From an uncultured Aequorivita sp. (lineage in GTDB: Bacteria; Bacteroidota; Bacteroidia; Flavobacteriales; Flavobacteriaceae), in NCBI GenBank assembly GCA_937125455.1, contig CAKZLK010000052.1:45295-109294 (forward strand): 64,000 bases of DNA, written 5' to 3'. The first letter of the stretch is position 1. Every line of letters starts with the position of its first letter. Shown here piece after piece: positions 9,502 through 19,625 of the stretch. Under the pieces are notes generated by a model, which saw only the letters and a list, made by a program, of their open reading frames with translations, ran no database searches and had not been told where the DNA came from. Made by a program: the position numbers and the translations under genes.

Positions 9502-10602
9502 TTAATAGTTGTTTAAAATAGAAATCACTTTTTCCACATCTTCTTCAGTTAACAAAGGACTCATTGGGATGCTTAGCACTTCATTGTGAATCAGTTCAGT
9601 TACAGGAAAATTAAAATGAGAATATTCCAAAAGTGCTTTTTGTTTGTGTGGTGGAATTGGGTAATGAATTAAATGCCCTATCCCATTCCGATCCAAATAA
9701 TCGATGAAATGATTTCTATTTTCTACACGAACTACAAAAAGATGGAACACATGATTGTCACCACCATCATATTTTGGAAGTACTATCTTTTTGTTATTTA
9801 TTTGCGATATATATTTTTTGGCAATTATCCTTCGGCGTTCGTTATCTGAATCTAGAGTTGGAAGTTTAATGTTCAAAAACGCCGCCTGAAGTTCATCCAA
9901 TCTTGAATTAAAACCAAGTAGCTCATTCACATATTTGGTGGAAGTACCATAATTTCTGAGTTTTTTGATTACTTCGGCGAGATCATCATCATTAGTGGTT
10001 ACCGCTCCCCCATCACCCAAAGCGCCCAAGTTTTTAGTTGGATAAAAACTGAATCCAGCCGCATTACCTATATTTCCAGCCCTTTTTCCTTCTCTTGTTT
10101 TTGCGCCATGAGCCTGGGCTGCATCTTCAATAACAAGCAAATTATTTTCTTTTGAAATCTTTGAAATTTCTTCCATTGGGGAGAGTTGTCCGTAAAGATG
10201 GACTGGCATTATGGCTTTTGTATTTTCAGAAATTGAATTTTTTAATGAATCAATATTGAAATTATAGGTGTTAAAATCTGCTTCCACCAAAATCGGTTTT
10301 AATCCAGCTTGCTTTATTGCTAAAATTGTTGCGATATACGTGTTCGAAGCTACCAATACCTCATCGTTCTCCTTAAGCTTTCCAAGTGTTTTATAGCCTT
10401 CTAAAATTAACCTTAGTGCGTCCAAACCATTTCCAACACCTACGCAGTGCTTCACGTCACAAAACCTAGCAAAATTAGCTTCAAACACTTTTACTTCATT
10501 TCCCAAAATATAATATCCAGACTCCAAAAATTGTTTGAAGCTTTTGTGAAATTCTACTTCAAAACGCTGATTAATTGCTTTTAAGTCCAAAAAAGGAATC
10601 AT
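9502..10602 (-). CDS. DegT/DnrJ/EryC1/StrS-family PLP-dependent sugar aminotransferase
   Basis: A 366-residue aminotransferase. The cofactor pocket is clear: [12 protein letters not shown] binds phosphate, EDAAQAHGA holds the ring-stacking and Asp residues, and [16 protein letters not shown] contains the PLP lysine near residue 190. Together with the FdtA-like ketoisomerase it would aminate C3 of a dTDP-3-keto-6-deoxyhexose (FdtB-type step). It overlaps the upstream FemAB-like gene by 4 bases and abuts the flippase. The C4 versus C3 regiochemistry is inferred from the neighbouring ketoisomerase, not from the sequence. Confidence 0.88.
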   Translation of the reverse strand: MIPFLDLKAINQRFEVEFHKSFKQFLESGYYILGNEVKVFEANFARFCDVKHCVGVGNGLDALRLILEGYKTLGKLKENDEVLVASNTYIATILAIKQAGLKPILVEADFNTYNFNIDSLKNSISENTKAIMPVHLYGQLSPMEEISKISKENNLLVIEDAAQAHGAKTREGKRAGNIGNAAGFSFYPTKNLGALGDGGAVTTNDDDLAEVIKKLRNYGTSTKYVNELLGFNSRLDELQAAFLNIKLPTLDSDNERRRIIAKKYISQINNKKIVLPKYDGGDNHVFHLFVVRVENRNHFIDYLDRNGIGHLIHYPIPPHKQKALLEYSHFNFPVTELIHNEVLSIPMSPLLTEEDVEKVISILNNY

Positions 10603-11606
10603 ATAAAAATAGTATTTAAAAGGTGGTGGTTTTCAGTTTTGATTTCATAAAAATCGTGCACAATACTTCTTCCGCCAAAAGTTTCTTTCCAATGAAGAAG
10701 TCCTTGGTTCACTTTCATTCCCTCTGCTTCGTTACTAATGCCGAAATCAAAATATTTTTTATGCGAAAAATGCGCTAATAAATAATTGAACAGAAAATCT
10801 AAAGCACCCGTTTGGCGTCCTTCTTCATTAGCAGAAATATATTGTGTATGTGCCACAAAAGTTGTTTCAAAAATAGTGGCCCCAGCAACAATTTTATCAT
10901 CTTTACAAACATTGAATTGCCAGATGCTTCTGGGAAAACTAGATTGCAGCAATGTGATTTCCTCTAAGGAATGAACAGGTTTCTGATTGTGTACTTGCCT
11001 TAAATTCGGCTCCAAGACTTCCTCCCAAAAAGGCTTGAAGTTTGAATCTTCCTTAATCTGTAGTTTATTTTTCTCTCCTTTCCTTATTCCGCGTAATCGA
11101 TTTGAAGATTTAATTTTTAACCGATTTTCATTTTCAACACAACTCGTTACATCGCGGCGTATTAATGCGGCTTTTGTTAAAAAAAGCAAGTAATCAATTT
11201 CATCACTCGGCAATTGATGGTATATTTTGGGGAGCAATTTCAGTTTTAAAACAGCTATTTCTTCATTTTTTAGAAAAACGAGTATGCTTTTAAAAACCTG
11301 GAATGCTTCTTCAAAAGAAGCTTTTTTATTCAAAACCAACCCTCCGTAGCTCAAGCCTTGATGAGAATGCAATTCAGATTCCGAAATATTTGCAGGAAGT
11401 ACTGCTACCAACTTTCCATTTTTATAAACTAATAGCGAGTAATCTTGAAACCTAGCGGAATGATAATCCATAAAATCACGCTGGAACAGAAAGGTGGCAT
11501 TCTTTGCTTCTTGCACAAAGTTGTCCCAAATTGTTTTTTGTGATGCTTGGTATTTTTTTATTTCGTAATTATCTTCCAATCTTTTTGTTTTCGATTTAGT
11601 TAGCAA
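10599..11606 (-). CDS. FemAB/GNAT-fold acyl- or aminoacyl-transferase
   Basis: A 335-residue protein whose layout (a degenerate N-terminal GNAT half, then [27 protein letters not shown] and [27 protein letters not shown]) matches FemAB-like double-GNAT transferases found in polysaccharide clusters. It is coupled to the DegT gene (4-base overlap). In a 3-amino-sugar pathway an N-acyltransferase is needed, and no FdtC-like hexapeptide-repeat acetyltransferase is present, so this protein may fill that role; that is inference. It could instead modify a different acceptor. Confidence 0.7.
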   Translation of the reverse strand: MLTKSKTKRLEDNYEIKKYQASQKTIWDNFVQEAKNATFLFQRDFMDYHSARFQDYSLLVYKNGKLVAVLPANISESELHSHQGLSYGGLVLNKKASFEEAFQVFKSILVFLKNEEIAVLKLKLLPKIYHQLPSDEIDYLLFLTKAALIRRDVTSCVENENRLKIKSSNRLRGIRKGEKNKLQIKEDSNFKPFWEEVLEPNLRQVHNQKPVHSLEEITLLQSSFPRSIWQFNVCKDDKIVAGATIFETTFVAHTQYISANEEGRQTGALDFLFNYLLAHFSHKKYFDFGISNEAEGMKVNQGLLHWKETFGGRSIVHDFYEIKTENHHLLNTIFI

Positions 11607-13047
11607 TTACTTTTCCGTTATCGTCAATTACTGGTCGTACAGCTTTTGAAAAAGTACCGTTCTGAAGGTTATAACTCGAATTGTCTTCCAAATATTTCAA
11701 ATATTCAGGGTTTTCGCTTAAAACTGAAAAAAGAACACGAAAAATATTCACATTACTTTTCAATTCAGTATCCATTCCTTCCATTAAATTTCCATTCCAT
11801 TTTATAGCAGCCAAGGTTGAATAAATAGAATGTATTTGTTGTGGATCATTAGTTGAAAACATTTCAGGGTAACTGCCCAGTCCGACCCAGCCTCCGTGAT
11901 CCGCCAAAATAATAACGATTGCATTTGGATCGTTTTTAGAAATATAAGCAACTGTATTCTCTAACCAACCGTTCACTTCTTTTATTTTTTCGATGTAGAT
12001 ATCGCGCTCCGCTGATTTTGAAGCTGCAAAATGAATGTGGTGTGGTAGCAATTTCTCCACAAAATAGAATCGTGGCCCTTTCACTTTCGAAGTGTCCATT
12101 GCGGCTTTCAAATCATCAAAAACTACTTTCTTCACATTATTGTCATTACTGAAGTAAGGGATTTCATCCGGATCTAAATTGTAATAATCATATCCAGGTT
12201 CTGGACGGTTTTGCTGAAAATATTCATCTTGTACAATGAAGAAACTTGTATATCCATTATTCCTTAAAGTTTCAATCGCGGCATTGTTGCCAGCAATAAG
12301 ATCACGGGCATTTGGCATATCAATGGATGGAAAAAGAACTTTTCCAAAACGGTGCTGCTTCATAGAGAACATTGACGAATTTGAAGTTAGACTTGCTGGG
12401 TAATTGCTTCGAAAATTTTCGTAAACTTTAAAATCGTGATTCTCCAACCAGCCATAAAAAGGATTGTTGTAATGATACAAATCGCTTTCCATCATATCCT
12501 GCCCAACATAGCCGTCTGGCTGAATCATATAAATATTTGGAGTTTTTTTGAACTTTGTCTTTTCCATAGAATCAGGCAATTGCGCCCATTCCATTTTCCG
12601 TTCGTGTTCTACAATCTTGATGATACAATTAACCGTTGGAAGAATACTCATTAAAAGGATAATTACGAGTAATTTTTTAAAATGCGCGTGTAATTTCCAG
12701 GCTGCCAAAATTGAAACAATCAGCAAGCCTAAAAGCATTTTCTTTTTAATTGTAAGATACATCGCCTGCGACATGAGTGTTGCCACTGTCATTATTATCA
12801 ATACAAAAAGAATGTGCAGTTTATATTTTGAAAGTAAATTAAAATATTTAAACCCTAAGGAAGCCACAGCAAAAACCAAAAGGGGTATTCCCATAAAAAA
12901 GAGCAGAAAAAACCCTAAATGTTCCCACGAATTGATTGCCGAGAAGTTATTTGAAAAGTAAAAAACCAACGGATAAAATCCACAAATTAAACCCGTAAGT
13001 AAAGGATTAAAATTCTCTTTAAAATATTTTGTGAAGAAATTACTCAT
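11596..13047 (-). CDS. Membrane-anchored sulfatase/alkaline-phosphatase-fold protein, copy 3 of a tandem triplet
   Basis: A 483-residue protein with four or five N-terminal membrane spans and a large outer domain. The outer domain has the alkaline-phosphatase-superfamily blocks: IYMIQPDGY (metal-binding Asp), SNSSMFSMKQHRFGK (nucleophile region) and IVIILADHGGWVG (metal-binding Asp-His). Such enzymes include sulfatases and phosphoglycerol or phosphoethanolamine transferases that decorate envelope glycans. It is clearly paralogous to the next two genes upstream. Its start lies 11 bases downstream of the end of the second copy. The transferred group is not known. Confidence 0.8.
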   Translation of the reverse strand: MSNFFTKYFKENFNPLLTGLICGFYPLVFYFSNNFSAINSWEHLGFFLLFFMGIPLLVFAVASLGFKYFNLLSKYKLHILFVLIIMTVATLMSQAMYLTIKKKMLLGLLIVSILAAWKLHAHFKKLLVIILLMSILPTVNCIIKIVEHERKMEWAQLPDSMEKTKFKKTPNIYMIQPDGYVGQDMMESDLYHYNNPFYGWLENHDFKVYENFRSNYPASLTSNSSMFSMKQHRFGKVLFPSIDMPNARDLIAGNNAAIETLRNNGYTSFFIVQDEYFQQNRPEPGYDYYNLDPDEIPYFSNDNNVKKVVFDDLKAAMDTSKVKGPRFYFVEKLLPHHIHFAASKSAERDIYIEKIKEVNGWLENTVAYISKNDPNAIVIILADHGGWVGLGSYPEMFSTNDPQQIHSIYSTLAAIKWNGNLMEGMDTELKSNVNIFRVLFSVLSENPEYLKYLEDNSSYNLQNGTFSKAVRPVIDDNGKVIAN

Positions 13048-13058
13048 CTAATTAAAGG

Positions 13059-14549
13059 TTATACTTTTTTGAAAACTATTTTTCCCTTGTCATCAATATA
13101 TTCATAAACGCCAGGATCTGCATCTTCCTTCAAAATTAGATAGCTTGCATCCGATTGCAATTGCTGTAAATATTTTTCGTCATTGCTTAAATAGGAAAAC
13201 AAAACCCTGAAGACATTTACACAACTTTTTAAACTAGAATCGGTTTTTGGCACTTCGTTATTGGGCCATCTAATGGACAGCATAGCACCAAAAGTACTGT
13301 AAATAACTTCAGGATTTGAGGTCTTTTTGTAAACTTCGCGTGTATAATCCAACCCGACAAAACTTCCGTGATCCGCCATTATCATAATGAGTGCTCCAGG
13401 ATCTTTTTCGTTAATCAGACGAATCATTTTTTCAAGCTTTCTGTTTGCAGTCTCCAATTTTAATAGCCATTTCTCCCGTTCTGCCACTTTTCCCTTTGAA
13501 GCGCTTTTTGTGGTGGAAATGTGACTCGGATCAAAAATTTCTATAAAAAAGAAATTGCCGTTATCATTTTTTGAAGCGATTGCGTTTTTCAAATCTGGAA
13601 AAACTTCCCTTTCAACATTGAAGCCTGTAGAGATATATGGTATTTCAGTGTATTTAAAATTGGTATAATCAAATCCGATTTTAGGCCTGTTGACCATTAA
13701 ATAAGGGTGTTCAGTAATAAAATGTGTTTTATACCCATTGTTCTTAAAAATGGAAAGTACTGGATTGGCTGAAATAATATTTTTACGAGCGTTAAGCATT
13801 TCAGAATAGTCTCTACCATTGTTGTAATAGTGATGTTTCATCATAAATGTAGCACTATTGGAGGTAATGGTGGTTATATAATTACTTCTGAAGTTTGGGT
13901 AGTTAATAAAATCATTTTCATCCAAAAATTTATTAAAATCTGAATTATCGACTTTGTAAAAATCACTTTTCATTTCTGAAAAGCTTGGATAACCGTCGGG
14001 CTGTATGTAATAAATGTTTGGTTTTTTCTGAAAAACAACGTTTTCAATATCATCTGGTTGCTGCGTCCACTCGGTAGAATAATTGAAATATTTCATCAAC
14101 ATGGGCACCAAACCTATAAATCCTATAACAGCTAAAATAAGTTGCAGTGCAATCCACTTTTTAAAATGCTTATACAAAAAATAGGCTATCAACGCAGAAA
14201 CAATAAAAATTCCTAGGATTATTTTTCGTTGAATATCTGCATATAAAATAATTTTAATATAAAACAGAAAAAGAAAAACACTAAAAAAGGGAAGTATATA
14301 TTTACCCCATCTTGCAATAAACAAAAGGGTTTGTAACCATTTCAAAAATGAAAAGAAAACAAAGGGGAGCACAATAAAAAGCAATAAAAAATAACCAAAC
14401 TGTCCCCAGGAATTGATCATCCCAAAATTGCGGGAATAATAGAAAACCAATGGATAGAGTCCAACACCAAGTGCTATCAAGAAAGGATTATCTGAAGCAG
14501 ATCCGATAAATTTTTTAAAACTGTTTTTTGAGTGTTTAGATTCCATCAA
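13059..14549 (-). CDS. Membrane-anchored sulfatase/alkaline-phosphatase-fold protein, copy 2 of a tandem triplet
   Basis: A 496-residue paralogue of its neighbours. After the N-terminal membrane spans come IYYIQPDGYPS, the nucleophile region TSNSATFMMKHHYYNNG, IEIFDPSHIS and LIMIMADHGSFVG. The C-terminus ends in a short YEYIDDKGKIVFKK tail that the first copy shares (YEYLDGDGNVVFKK). It overlaps the upstream copy by 4 bases. It probably acts on a lipid-linked or surface glycan in the periplasm; specificity unknown. Confidence 0.8.
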   Translation of the reverse strand: MMESKHSKNSFKKFIGSASDNPFLIALGVGLYPLVFYYSRNFGMINSWGQFGYFLLLFIVLPFVFFSFLKWLQTLLFIARWGKYILPFFSVFLFLFYIKIILYADIQRKIILGIFIVSALIAYFLYKHFKKWIALQLILAVIGFIGLVPMLMKYFNYSTEWTQQPDDIENVVFQKKPNIYYIQPDGYPSFSEMKSDFYKVDNSDFNKFLDENDFINYPNFRSNYITTITSNSATFMMKHHYYNNGRDYSEMLNARKNIISANPVLSIFKNNGYKTHFITEHPYLMVNRPKIGFDYTNFKYTEIPYISTGFNVEREVFPDLKNAIASKNDNGNFFFIEIFDPSHISTTKSASKGKVAEREKWLLKLETANRKLEKMIRLINEKDPGALIMIMADHGSFVGLDYTREVYKKTSNPEVIYSTFGAMLSIRWPNNEVPKTDSSLKSCVNVFRVLFSYLSNDEKYLQQLQSDASYLILKEDADPGVYEYIDDKGKIVFKKV

Positions 14550-16033
14550 TATTTTTTAAAAACCACATTTCCATCCCCATCTAAATATTCATAAATTCCT
14601 GTTGGAGCATCAAAATAGATAATTATATAACTTTTATCGGGCTGCAAGTTTGCAAGATACAAAGGATTTTCACTTAAATATGAAATCAAAATCCGGAACA
14701 AATTTACCGAAGTTTTTAATTTATTATCAAATTGTGGTTTTTCGCCATTGGGCCAGTGAATGGCGAGAATAGTACTAAAAATTGAGTGTACAAAATCGGG
14801 GTCGGTACTTTTGGTATATGAGTCCACAATACTCTTCATCCCAACAAAACCGCCATGATCAGCCATAATTACAATTAAAGCTTCAGGATCATTTTTTAAG
14901 ATTGTTTCAGTGAGCTCAGTAAGCTTTTTGTTTGCTTCTTTTAAACTTTCATTATAATGCTCCCGCTCTCCTGCAATACCCTTCGAATCAACATCTCTAT
15001 TGATGATATGCCCTGGATTGAAAATCTCTACAAAAAAGAAATTAGGCCCTTCCGGATATGCCTTTAGGTAATCTTTAAAGGGCTGGATTATATTACGAGG
15101 ATTTCCGATACCAGTTGTCACAAAACTAATTTCCTTAGTTGAAAAATTGCAGAAATCATACCCCAACTTCGGTTTGTTAATCAAAAAATAAGGTTGCTCA
15201 GTGAGAAAAAAAGTTCGATAGTTATTGTGTTTTAAAACCTGGAGCACACTATTATCTGTAATTATCACATTCCGTGCATCGATTGTTTCCGTAAAGTTGG
15301 AACCATTGTTATAATAATGGTGCTTCATCATAAATGTTGCGCTGTTGGAAGGCAAAGTAGCGGCATAATTACTTCGGAAATCTGGATAGGTTTGGAAGTT
15401 GTTTTCTTTAAGAAAACTTTCAAACGCTGTATTTTCAATTTTATAGTTGCCTCTTTTTAGTTCTGAAAAATTCACATAGCCATCTGGTTGAATAAAGTAA
15501 ATATTAGGCTTCTTTTTAAAAGCAGCATTTTCAATACCATCAGGCTGTTTCATCCATTCCTTGGAGTAATTAAGTTGTTTTACAACCACGGGCGTTAAAG
15601 TGAAAACACCAATCACAGCTAGGATAAACTGGAAAACAATTATTTTTTTTAATTGCTTCCGAAGTAAAAAAGCAAGAAGTAATGCAATTCCAAAAACAAT
15701 AAAACTGCGCAACCAACTAAACCCTGCATAAAGCGCAATATTCAGAAAGAAAAGGAAAAATAGAAAATTTAAAAAAGGAAGCACAAAAGGTCGTACTACA
15801 TGAAGAGATGTAACTTTTGAAAGCTTATTCGCAATGAAAAAAATAGCTATAGGAGCTAAAATAAATAGCGAGACAAAATACCCAAAGTGTCCCCAGGAAT
15901 TTATTAATTTATAATTGTTTGTGTAATAAAAAAGAAGCGGATACAAACCCGCAGCAATGGCAGTAATTATTGGAAGTATGTTATCCTTTTCAAAAAAAAA
16001 CGAGAAAAATCCCTGTTTTTTTTTAGCCTGCAT
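14546..16033 (-). CDS. Membrane-anchored sulfatase/alkaline-phosphatase-fold protein, copy 1 of a tandem triplet
   Basis: A 495-residue protein with N-terminal membrane spans (FVLPFLNFLFFLFFLNIALYAG and others). Its catalytic-domain blocks are IYFIQPDGYVN, LPSNSATFMMKHHYYNNG, VEIFNPGHI and LIVIMADHGGFVG. It is closest to copy 2, with the same MMKHHYYNNG motif, whereas copy 3 has MKQHRFGK. The start overlaps the upstream methyltransferase by 11 bases, so all three copies probably sit in one long minus-strand operon with the genes at 8212-17604. Confidence 0.8.
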   Translation of the reverse strand: MQAKKKQGFFSFFFEKDNILPIITAIAAGLYPLLFYYTNNYKLINSWGHFGYFVSLFILAPIAIFFIANKLSKVTSLHVVRPFVLPFLNFLFFLFFLNIALYAGFSWLRSFIVFGIALLLAFLLRKQLKKIIVFQFILAVIGVFTLTPVVVKQLNYSKEWMKQPDGIENAAFKKKPNIYFIQPDGYVNFSELKRGNYKIENTAFESFLKENNFQTYPDFRSNYAATLPSNSATFMMKHHYYNNGSNFTETIDARNVIITDNSVLQVLKHNNYRTFFLTEQPYFLINKPKLGYDFCNFSTKEISFVTTGIGNPRNIIQPFKDYLKAYPEGPNFFFVEIFNPGHIINRDVDSKGIAGEREHYNESLKEANKKLTELTETILKNDPEALIVIMADHGGFVGMKSIVDSYTKSTDPDFVHSIFSTILAIHWPNGEKPQFDNKLKTSVNLFRILISYLSENPLYLANLQPDKSYIIIYFDAPTGIYEYLDGDGNVVFKKY

Positions 16034-17417
16034 GATTTTTATTTTTCAAAAGATACAGCAGACGTTCGGTTCCTTTTACTATTTCCTTTTTTTCAATGGT
16101 AAAGTATTCTGAATAGCCATTTTCAAATTCCGTTTCGTTATAAAAATCGAAGTGATTAATGAACTCACGTTTCCGAACAAGCAATGATTCCACCCAAGAA
16201 TCTTCGCGTTTAGGGAACTCAATGAGAAGGTTTTTTGAAAACGAAGCAAAAAATTCAGCCGATTTTTCAAAAGGAACATTTCCCGAAAGGGTAATGTGAT
16301 GGATCAATGCAAGCGCCATAGTAACATTCGGGGCATATTGTGCCAAACGTTCTATTAAAGAATTCCGTTCCGTATTGTTAAAACCTATACCAGGCGCAGG
16401 CTGTAACACATCGCACACAAAGGGAAGCATATTGGTTTCCTTGTTTTTTTGGAGTTGTTTATAATTATAATCTACAGCGTTGCTGTCAATGTCCGTCACA
16501 ATAATATGTGGAACTGAATCAATTACTGTTCTTGCAAATGTTCCGTCGTTGCCACCAACATCAATCAGTTTTTTTGGCGACAATGGTTTTATCCATTCTT
16601 TTATTAATGTTTTTTTTGCTTCAAAGGCAGCCTCGTCATAATTAGTTTTATTGTAATAATCGCCCCACTCACTAGCTTCTTTAAGCGTTAAGTTTTTTAT
16701 ATAGTCATAAAGACTCTCCAAAATATTCTCCTGCGATTTTTTTGAAAGCGTCGCTATTTTCGTTTCGGCTTTATAATCTTCACTATGCTTACTTTCCATT
16801 TTTGCAAGCAAATGAATGTTTGGGTAAATTACAGAACTTAACTTGGTTCGCGTGGGAAGCAAAGAGGATATCAATTTTACAGGAATTCCGTCAATGTGCG
16901 TTTGCATCATTTTGAAAATTTCGGTACCGTGATATTTTGCAAGGACCAATGGCCCAAAAAAGTGCGTGATAAATTGTTTGTAAGCTCGCCAGGGTGTTCC
17001 TTCTTCGTAAAAATCGAAAGAAAGCGTGTCTATAAAAACAGGTTTCCCTTTGTGAAAAGCAACGTTATAAGCGGAAGCATCTTTCAAAATAAAACCTTTT
17101 GAAAGTGCGTATTTCTGAATTTTTAGGGTGTGGAGCGCGGCGTGCTTATATTGCTCAAAGCTCCATTCGTAAGCATTTGTAATAAAAGGAATTTCCTCTG
17201 GAGTAATAATTATTTCTTCCGAAGAAACCGAAGTTTCCTCATGTGGAATCAATAAACCATTTGAAATTAGGTTTTTGAAAAAACCACTCTCTTTCAGTTT
17301 ATTGTATTGTGGAAAATAGATAGGCTTGATAGCCCTTCGCAGGGTTTTTCCATCATAAAACATGTATCCAGAAGGATCTCGAAATGAGGCTTGGTGTGCG
17401 TTAGTTTTTTTTGTCAT
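16023..17417 (-). CDS. Large SAM-dependent methyltransferase-like protein
   Basis: I start this protein at the ATG at 17417 (MTKKTNAHQASFRDPSG); an earlier in-frame ATG at 17447 would add 10 residues and deepen the overlap with the upstream small gene. The product is about 464 residues. The N-terminal half (FRDPSGYMFYDGKTLRRAI, with a kinase-like ILKDASAYNVAFHKGKPVFIDTLSF stretch) precedes a class I methyltransferase domain with KLIDVGGNDGTFAR as motif I and IIVTDID as motif II. Proteins of this layout occur in polysaccharide clusters. The stretch FIDTLSF recalls a small-molecule kinase motif, but I would not assign kinase activity. Confidence 0.7.
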   Translation of the reverse strand: MTKKTNAHQASFRDPSGYMFYDGKTLRRAIKPIYFPQYNKLKESGFFKNLISNGLLIPHEETSVSSEEIIITPEEIPFITNAYEWSFEQYKHAALHTLKIQKYALSKGFILKDASAYNVAFHKGKPVFIDTLSFDFYEEGTPWRAYKQFITHFFGPLVLAKYHGTEIFKMMQTHIDGIPVKLISSLLPTRTKLSSVIYPNIHLLAKMESKHSEDYKAETKIATLSKKSQENILESLYDYIKNLTLKEASEWGDYYNKTNYDEAAFEAKKTLIKEWIKPLSPKKLIDVGGNDGTFARTVIDSVPHIIVTDIDSNAVDYNYKQLQKNKETNMLPFVCDVLQPAPGIGFNNTERNSLIERLAQYAPNVTMALALIHHITLSGNVPFEKSAEFFASFSKNLLIEFPKREDSWVESLLVRKREFINHFDFYNETEFENGYSEYFTIEKKEIVKGTERLLYLLKNKNHAG

Positions 17418-17604
17418 CTGTATCGGTGTCTTCCTCTTCAACGTCAATTGAATCGTAAGTATCTTCCTTCTCTTTTACCAATCCGAAAAAAGATTTCACC
17501 TTATACATAACACTTTTTGAAAAAAGTAAAATACCAGCTGCTGCTGCTACAACCGCCTGTACTAACATTGCTCCCAGCCCTGGATCGAAATAAAGAAAAT
17601 TCAT
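17401..17604 (-). CDS. Small membrane protein at the head of the glycan operon
   Basis: A 67-residue protein: a short lead (MNFLYFDPGLGAML), one hydrophobic segment (VQAVVAAAAGILLFS), a basic patch and a strongly acidic tail (YDSIDVEEEDTDTDDKKN). It is the first gene of the minus-strand run, and its stop lies inside the start of the methyltransferase (17-base overlap), which suggests translational coupling. I do not recognise a family with confidence. The charged tail and single span suggest an inner-membrane accessory or scaffold for the glycan enzymes. Confidence 0.6.
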   Translation of the reverse strand: MNFLYFDPGLGAMLVQAVVAAAAGILLFSKSVMYKVKSFFGLVKEKEDTYDSIDVEEEDTDTDDKKN

Positions 17605-17653
17605 ACCTTTTGTTTTATACTAAGTTTGCCTTTCGGCGATAACAAATTAACTA

Positions 17654-17689
17654 AAAATCGCCGAGTTTATTGAATTGCTCGGCGATTTT
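17654..17689. terminator. Hairpin terminator after typA
   Basis: Perfect 12-bp arms AAAATCGCCGAG and CTCGGCGATTTT around a 12-base loop, just past the typA stop and flanked by T-rich sequence on both sides. It separates typA from the glycan operon, which reads in the same direction. Confidence 0.75.
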
Positions 17690-17695
17690 CTTTTT

Positions 17696-19489
17696 CTACA
17701 ATTTATTTCGCTTGCGATCCGTTTCTTTCAAATAAATTTTACGGAGTCTTAAAAAGTGAGGTGTAACCTCAACATATTCATCTTTTTGGATGTATTCCAA
17801 AGCCTCTTCCAAAGAAAATTTGATGGCAGGAATAATTTTAGCTTTATCATCAGCGCCCGATGAACGTACGTTTGACATTTTCTTGGTCTTAGTAATATTT
17901 ACAGTCATATCATCTTGACGTGTATTTTCACCAATAACCTGTCCTTCGTAAATATCTTCGTTAGGATTTACAAAGAAGCGACCCCTGTCTTGCAATTTAT
18001 CAATAGAATAAGGAATTGCTGAACCAGTTTCCATAGAAACCAAACTTCCGTTTTGCCTTTCTGGAATTCCTCCTTTTAATGGTTGGTATTCAAGAAAACG
18101 GTGCGTCATAATAGCTTCACCGGCAGTTGCTGTCAACAATTGGTTACGCATACCTATAATCCCACGAGAAGGGATAAGGAATTTACATACCATTCTATCA
18201 CCTTTTCCTTCCATGCTTATCATTTCACCTTTACGAATGGTTACCATATTGATAGCGGTTCCACTTACATCTTCAGGCAAGTCAATGGTCATTTCCTCAA
18301 CAGGCTCACATTTAACACCATCAATTTCCTTGATGATTACTTGTGGTTGCCCAATCTGCATTTCATAACCTTCGCGACGCATGGTTTCAATCAAAACAGA
18401 AAGGTGTAATACCCCACGGCCAAAAACAATAAATTTATCAGCACTATCTGTTGGTTCCATGCGCAAAGCAAGGTTTTTCTCCAACTCTTTTTCAAGCCGC
18501 TCTCTAATGTGGCGCGAAGTAACAAACTTTCCATCTTTCCCAAAGAAAGGCGAATCGTTAATGGTGAAAAGCATACTCATTGTAGGCTCGTCGATAGCTA
18601 TGGTTTTTAAAGCTTCCGGGTTTTCAACATCGGCAACAGTATCGCCAATTTCAAAACCTTCCAAGCCAACCAGTGCACAAATATCGCCTGCCTTAACTTC
18701 AGCAACTTTTTTACGGCCCAAGCCTTCAAAAGTATGAAGTTCCTTTATTTTAGATTTTACTATTTTTCCGTCGCGTTTAACTAGCGCAATTTGCATTCCT
18801 TCTTTTAATGTTCCTCTTTGTAAACGGCCAATAGCGATACGGCCTGTAAATGATGAAAAGTCTAAAGAAGTAATCAACATCTGTACTGTCCCCTCTTCAA
18901 TTTTTGGTGATGGAATGTGTTCCAAAACCATATCGAGTAATGGTTCAATATTATCGGTTGGTTTTTTCCAATCATCACTCATCCAGTTTTGCTTCGCAGA
19001 ACCGTAAACAGTTGGGAAATCAAGTTGCCATTCTTCCGCACCCAATTCAAACATCAAGTCAAACACAGCTTCGTGAACTTCTTCTGGAGTACAATTTTCT
19101 TTATCTACTTTATTGACTACAACACATGGCTTTAAACCAAGGTTGATTGCTTTTTGCAACACAAAACGCGTTTGTGGCATTGGACCTTCAAAAGCATCTA
19201 CCAAAAGTAATACGCCATCGGCCATATTCAATACGCGCTCTACTTCACCGCCAAAATCGGCGTGACCAGGAGTATCAATAATATTTATTTTAGTGTCCTT
19301 ATAAATAACTGAAACGTTTTTTGAGGTAATGGTAATACCGCGTTCGCGCTCCAAATCATTATTATCCAAGATAAGATCTCCTGTATTTTCGTTTTCACGG
19401 AAAATACTACAGTGGTGCATAATTTTATCAACCAGCGTGGTCTTACCGTGGTCAACGTGGGCAATAATGGCAATGTTTTTGACTTTCAT
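17696..19489 (-). CDS. typA: Ribosome-associated GTPase TypA/BipA
   Basis: A 597-residue translational GTPase. G1 is AHVDHGKT, G2 includes RERGITI, G3 is [13 protein letters not shown]4 is NKVDK and G5 lies in YGSAKQNW. The C-terminal half has the EF-G-like domains and the TypA-type end ([31 protein letters not shown]). TypA binds the ribosome and helps late large-subunit assembly and growth under stress, especially cold. It is a single-gene unit with its own -7 box upstream and a hairpin terminator downstream. Confidence 0.95.
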   Translation of the reverse strand: MKVKNIAIIAHVDHGKTTLVDKIMHHCSIFRENENTGDLILDNNDLERERGITITSKNVSVIYKDTKINIIDTPGHADFGGEVERVLNMADGVLLLVDAFEGPMPQTRFVLQKAINLGLKPCVVVNKVDKENCTPEEVHEAVFDLMFELGAEEWQLDFPTVYGSAKQNWMSDDWKKPTDNIEPLLDMVLEHIPSPKIEEGTVQMLITSLDFSSFTGRIAIGRLQRGTLKEGMQIALVKRDGKIVKSKIKELHTFEGLGRKKVAEVKAGDICALVGLEGFEIGDTVADVENPEALKTIAIDEPTMSMLFTINDSPFFGKDGKFVTSRHIRERLEKELEKNLALRMEPTDSADKFIVFGRGVLHLSVLIETMRREGYEMQIGQPQVIIKEIDGVKCEPVEEMTIDLPEDVSGTAINMVTIRKGEMISMEGKGDRMVCKFLIPSRGIIGMRNQLLTATAGEAIMTHRFLEYQPLKGGIPERQNGSLVSMETGSAIPYSIDKLQDRGRFFVNPNEDIYEGQVIGENTRQDDMTVNITKTKKMSNVRSSGADDKAKIIPAIKFSLEEALEYIQKDEYVEVTPHFLRLRKIYLKETDRKRNKL

Positions 19490-19515
19490 AACAATACTCC
19501 TTTTTTAAGAGGGTG

Positions 19516-19523
19516 CAAAAGTA
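19516..19523 (-). promoter_or_regulatory. Probable -7 element of the typA promoter
   Basis: On the minus strand this reads TACTTTTG, matching the Bacteroidota -7 consensus TAnnTTTG, 26 bases upstream of the typA start. No good -33 TTG was found at the usual spacing. Confidence 0.4.
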
Positions 19524-19625
19524 GTGTTTCTAAGTGGATTAGAAATAAAAGTTGTGATTTTATTTTTATTGAAAAATGGAGCTTTTGAAGTAAAAAAGGG
19601 ATATATTTATGTTAAATATTTAGTT

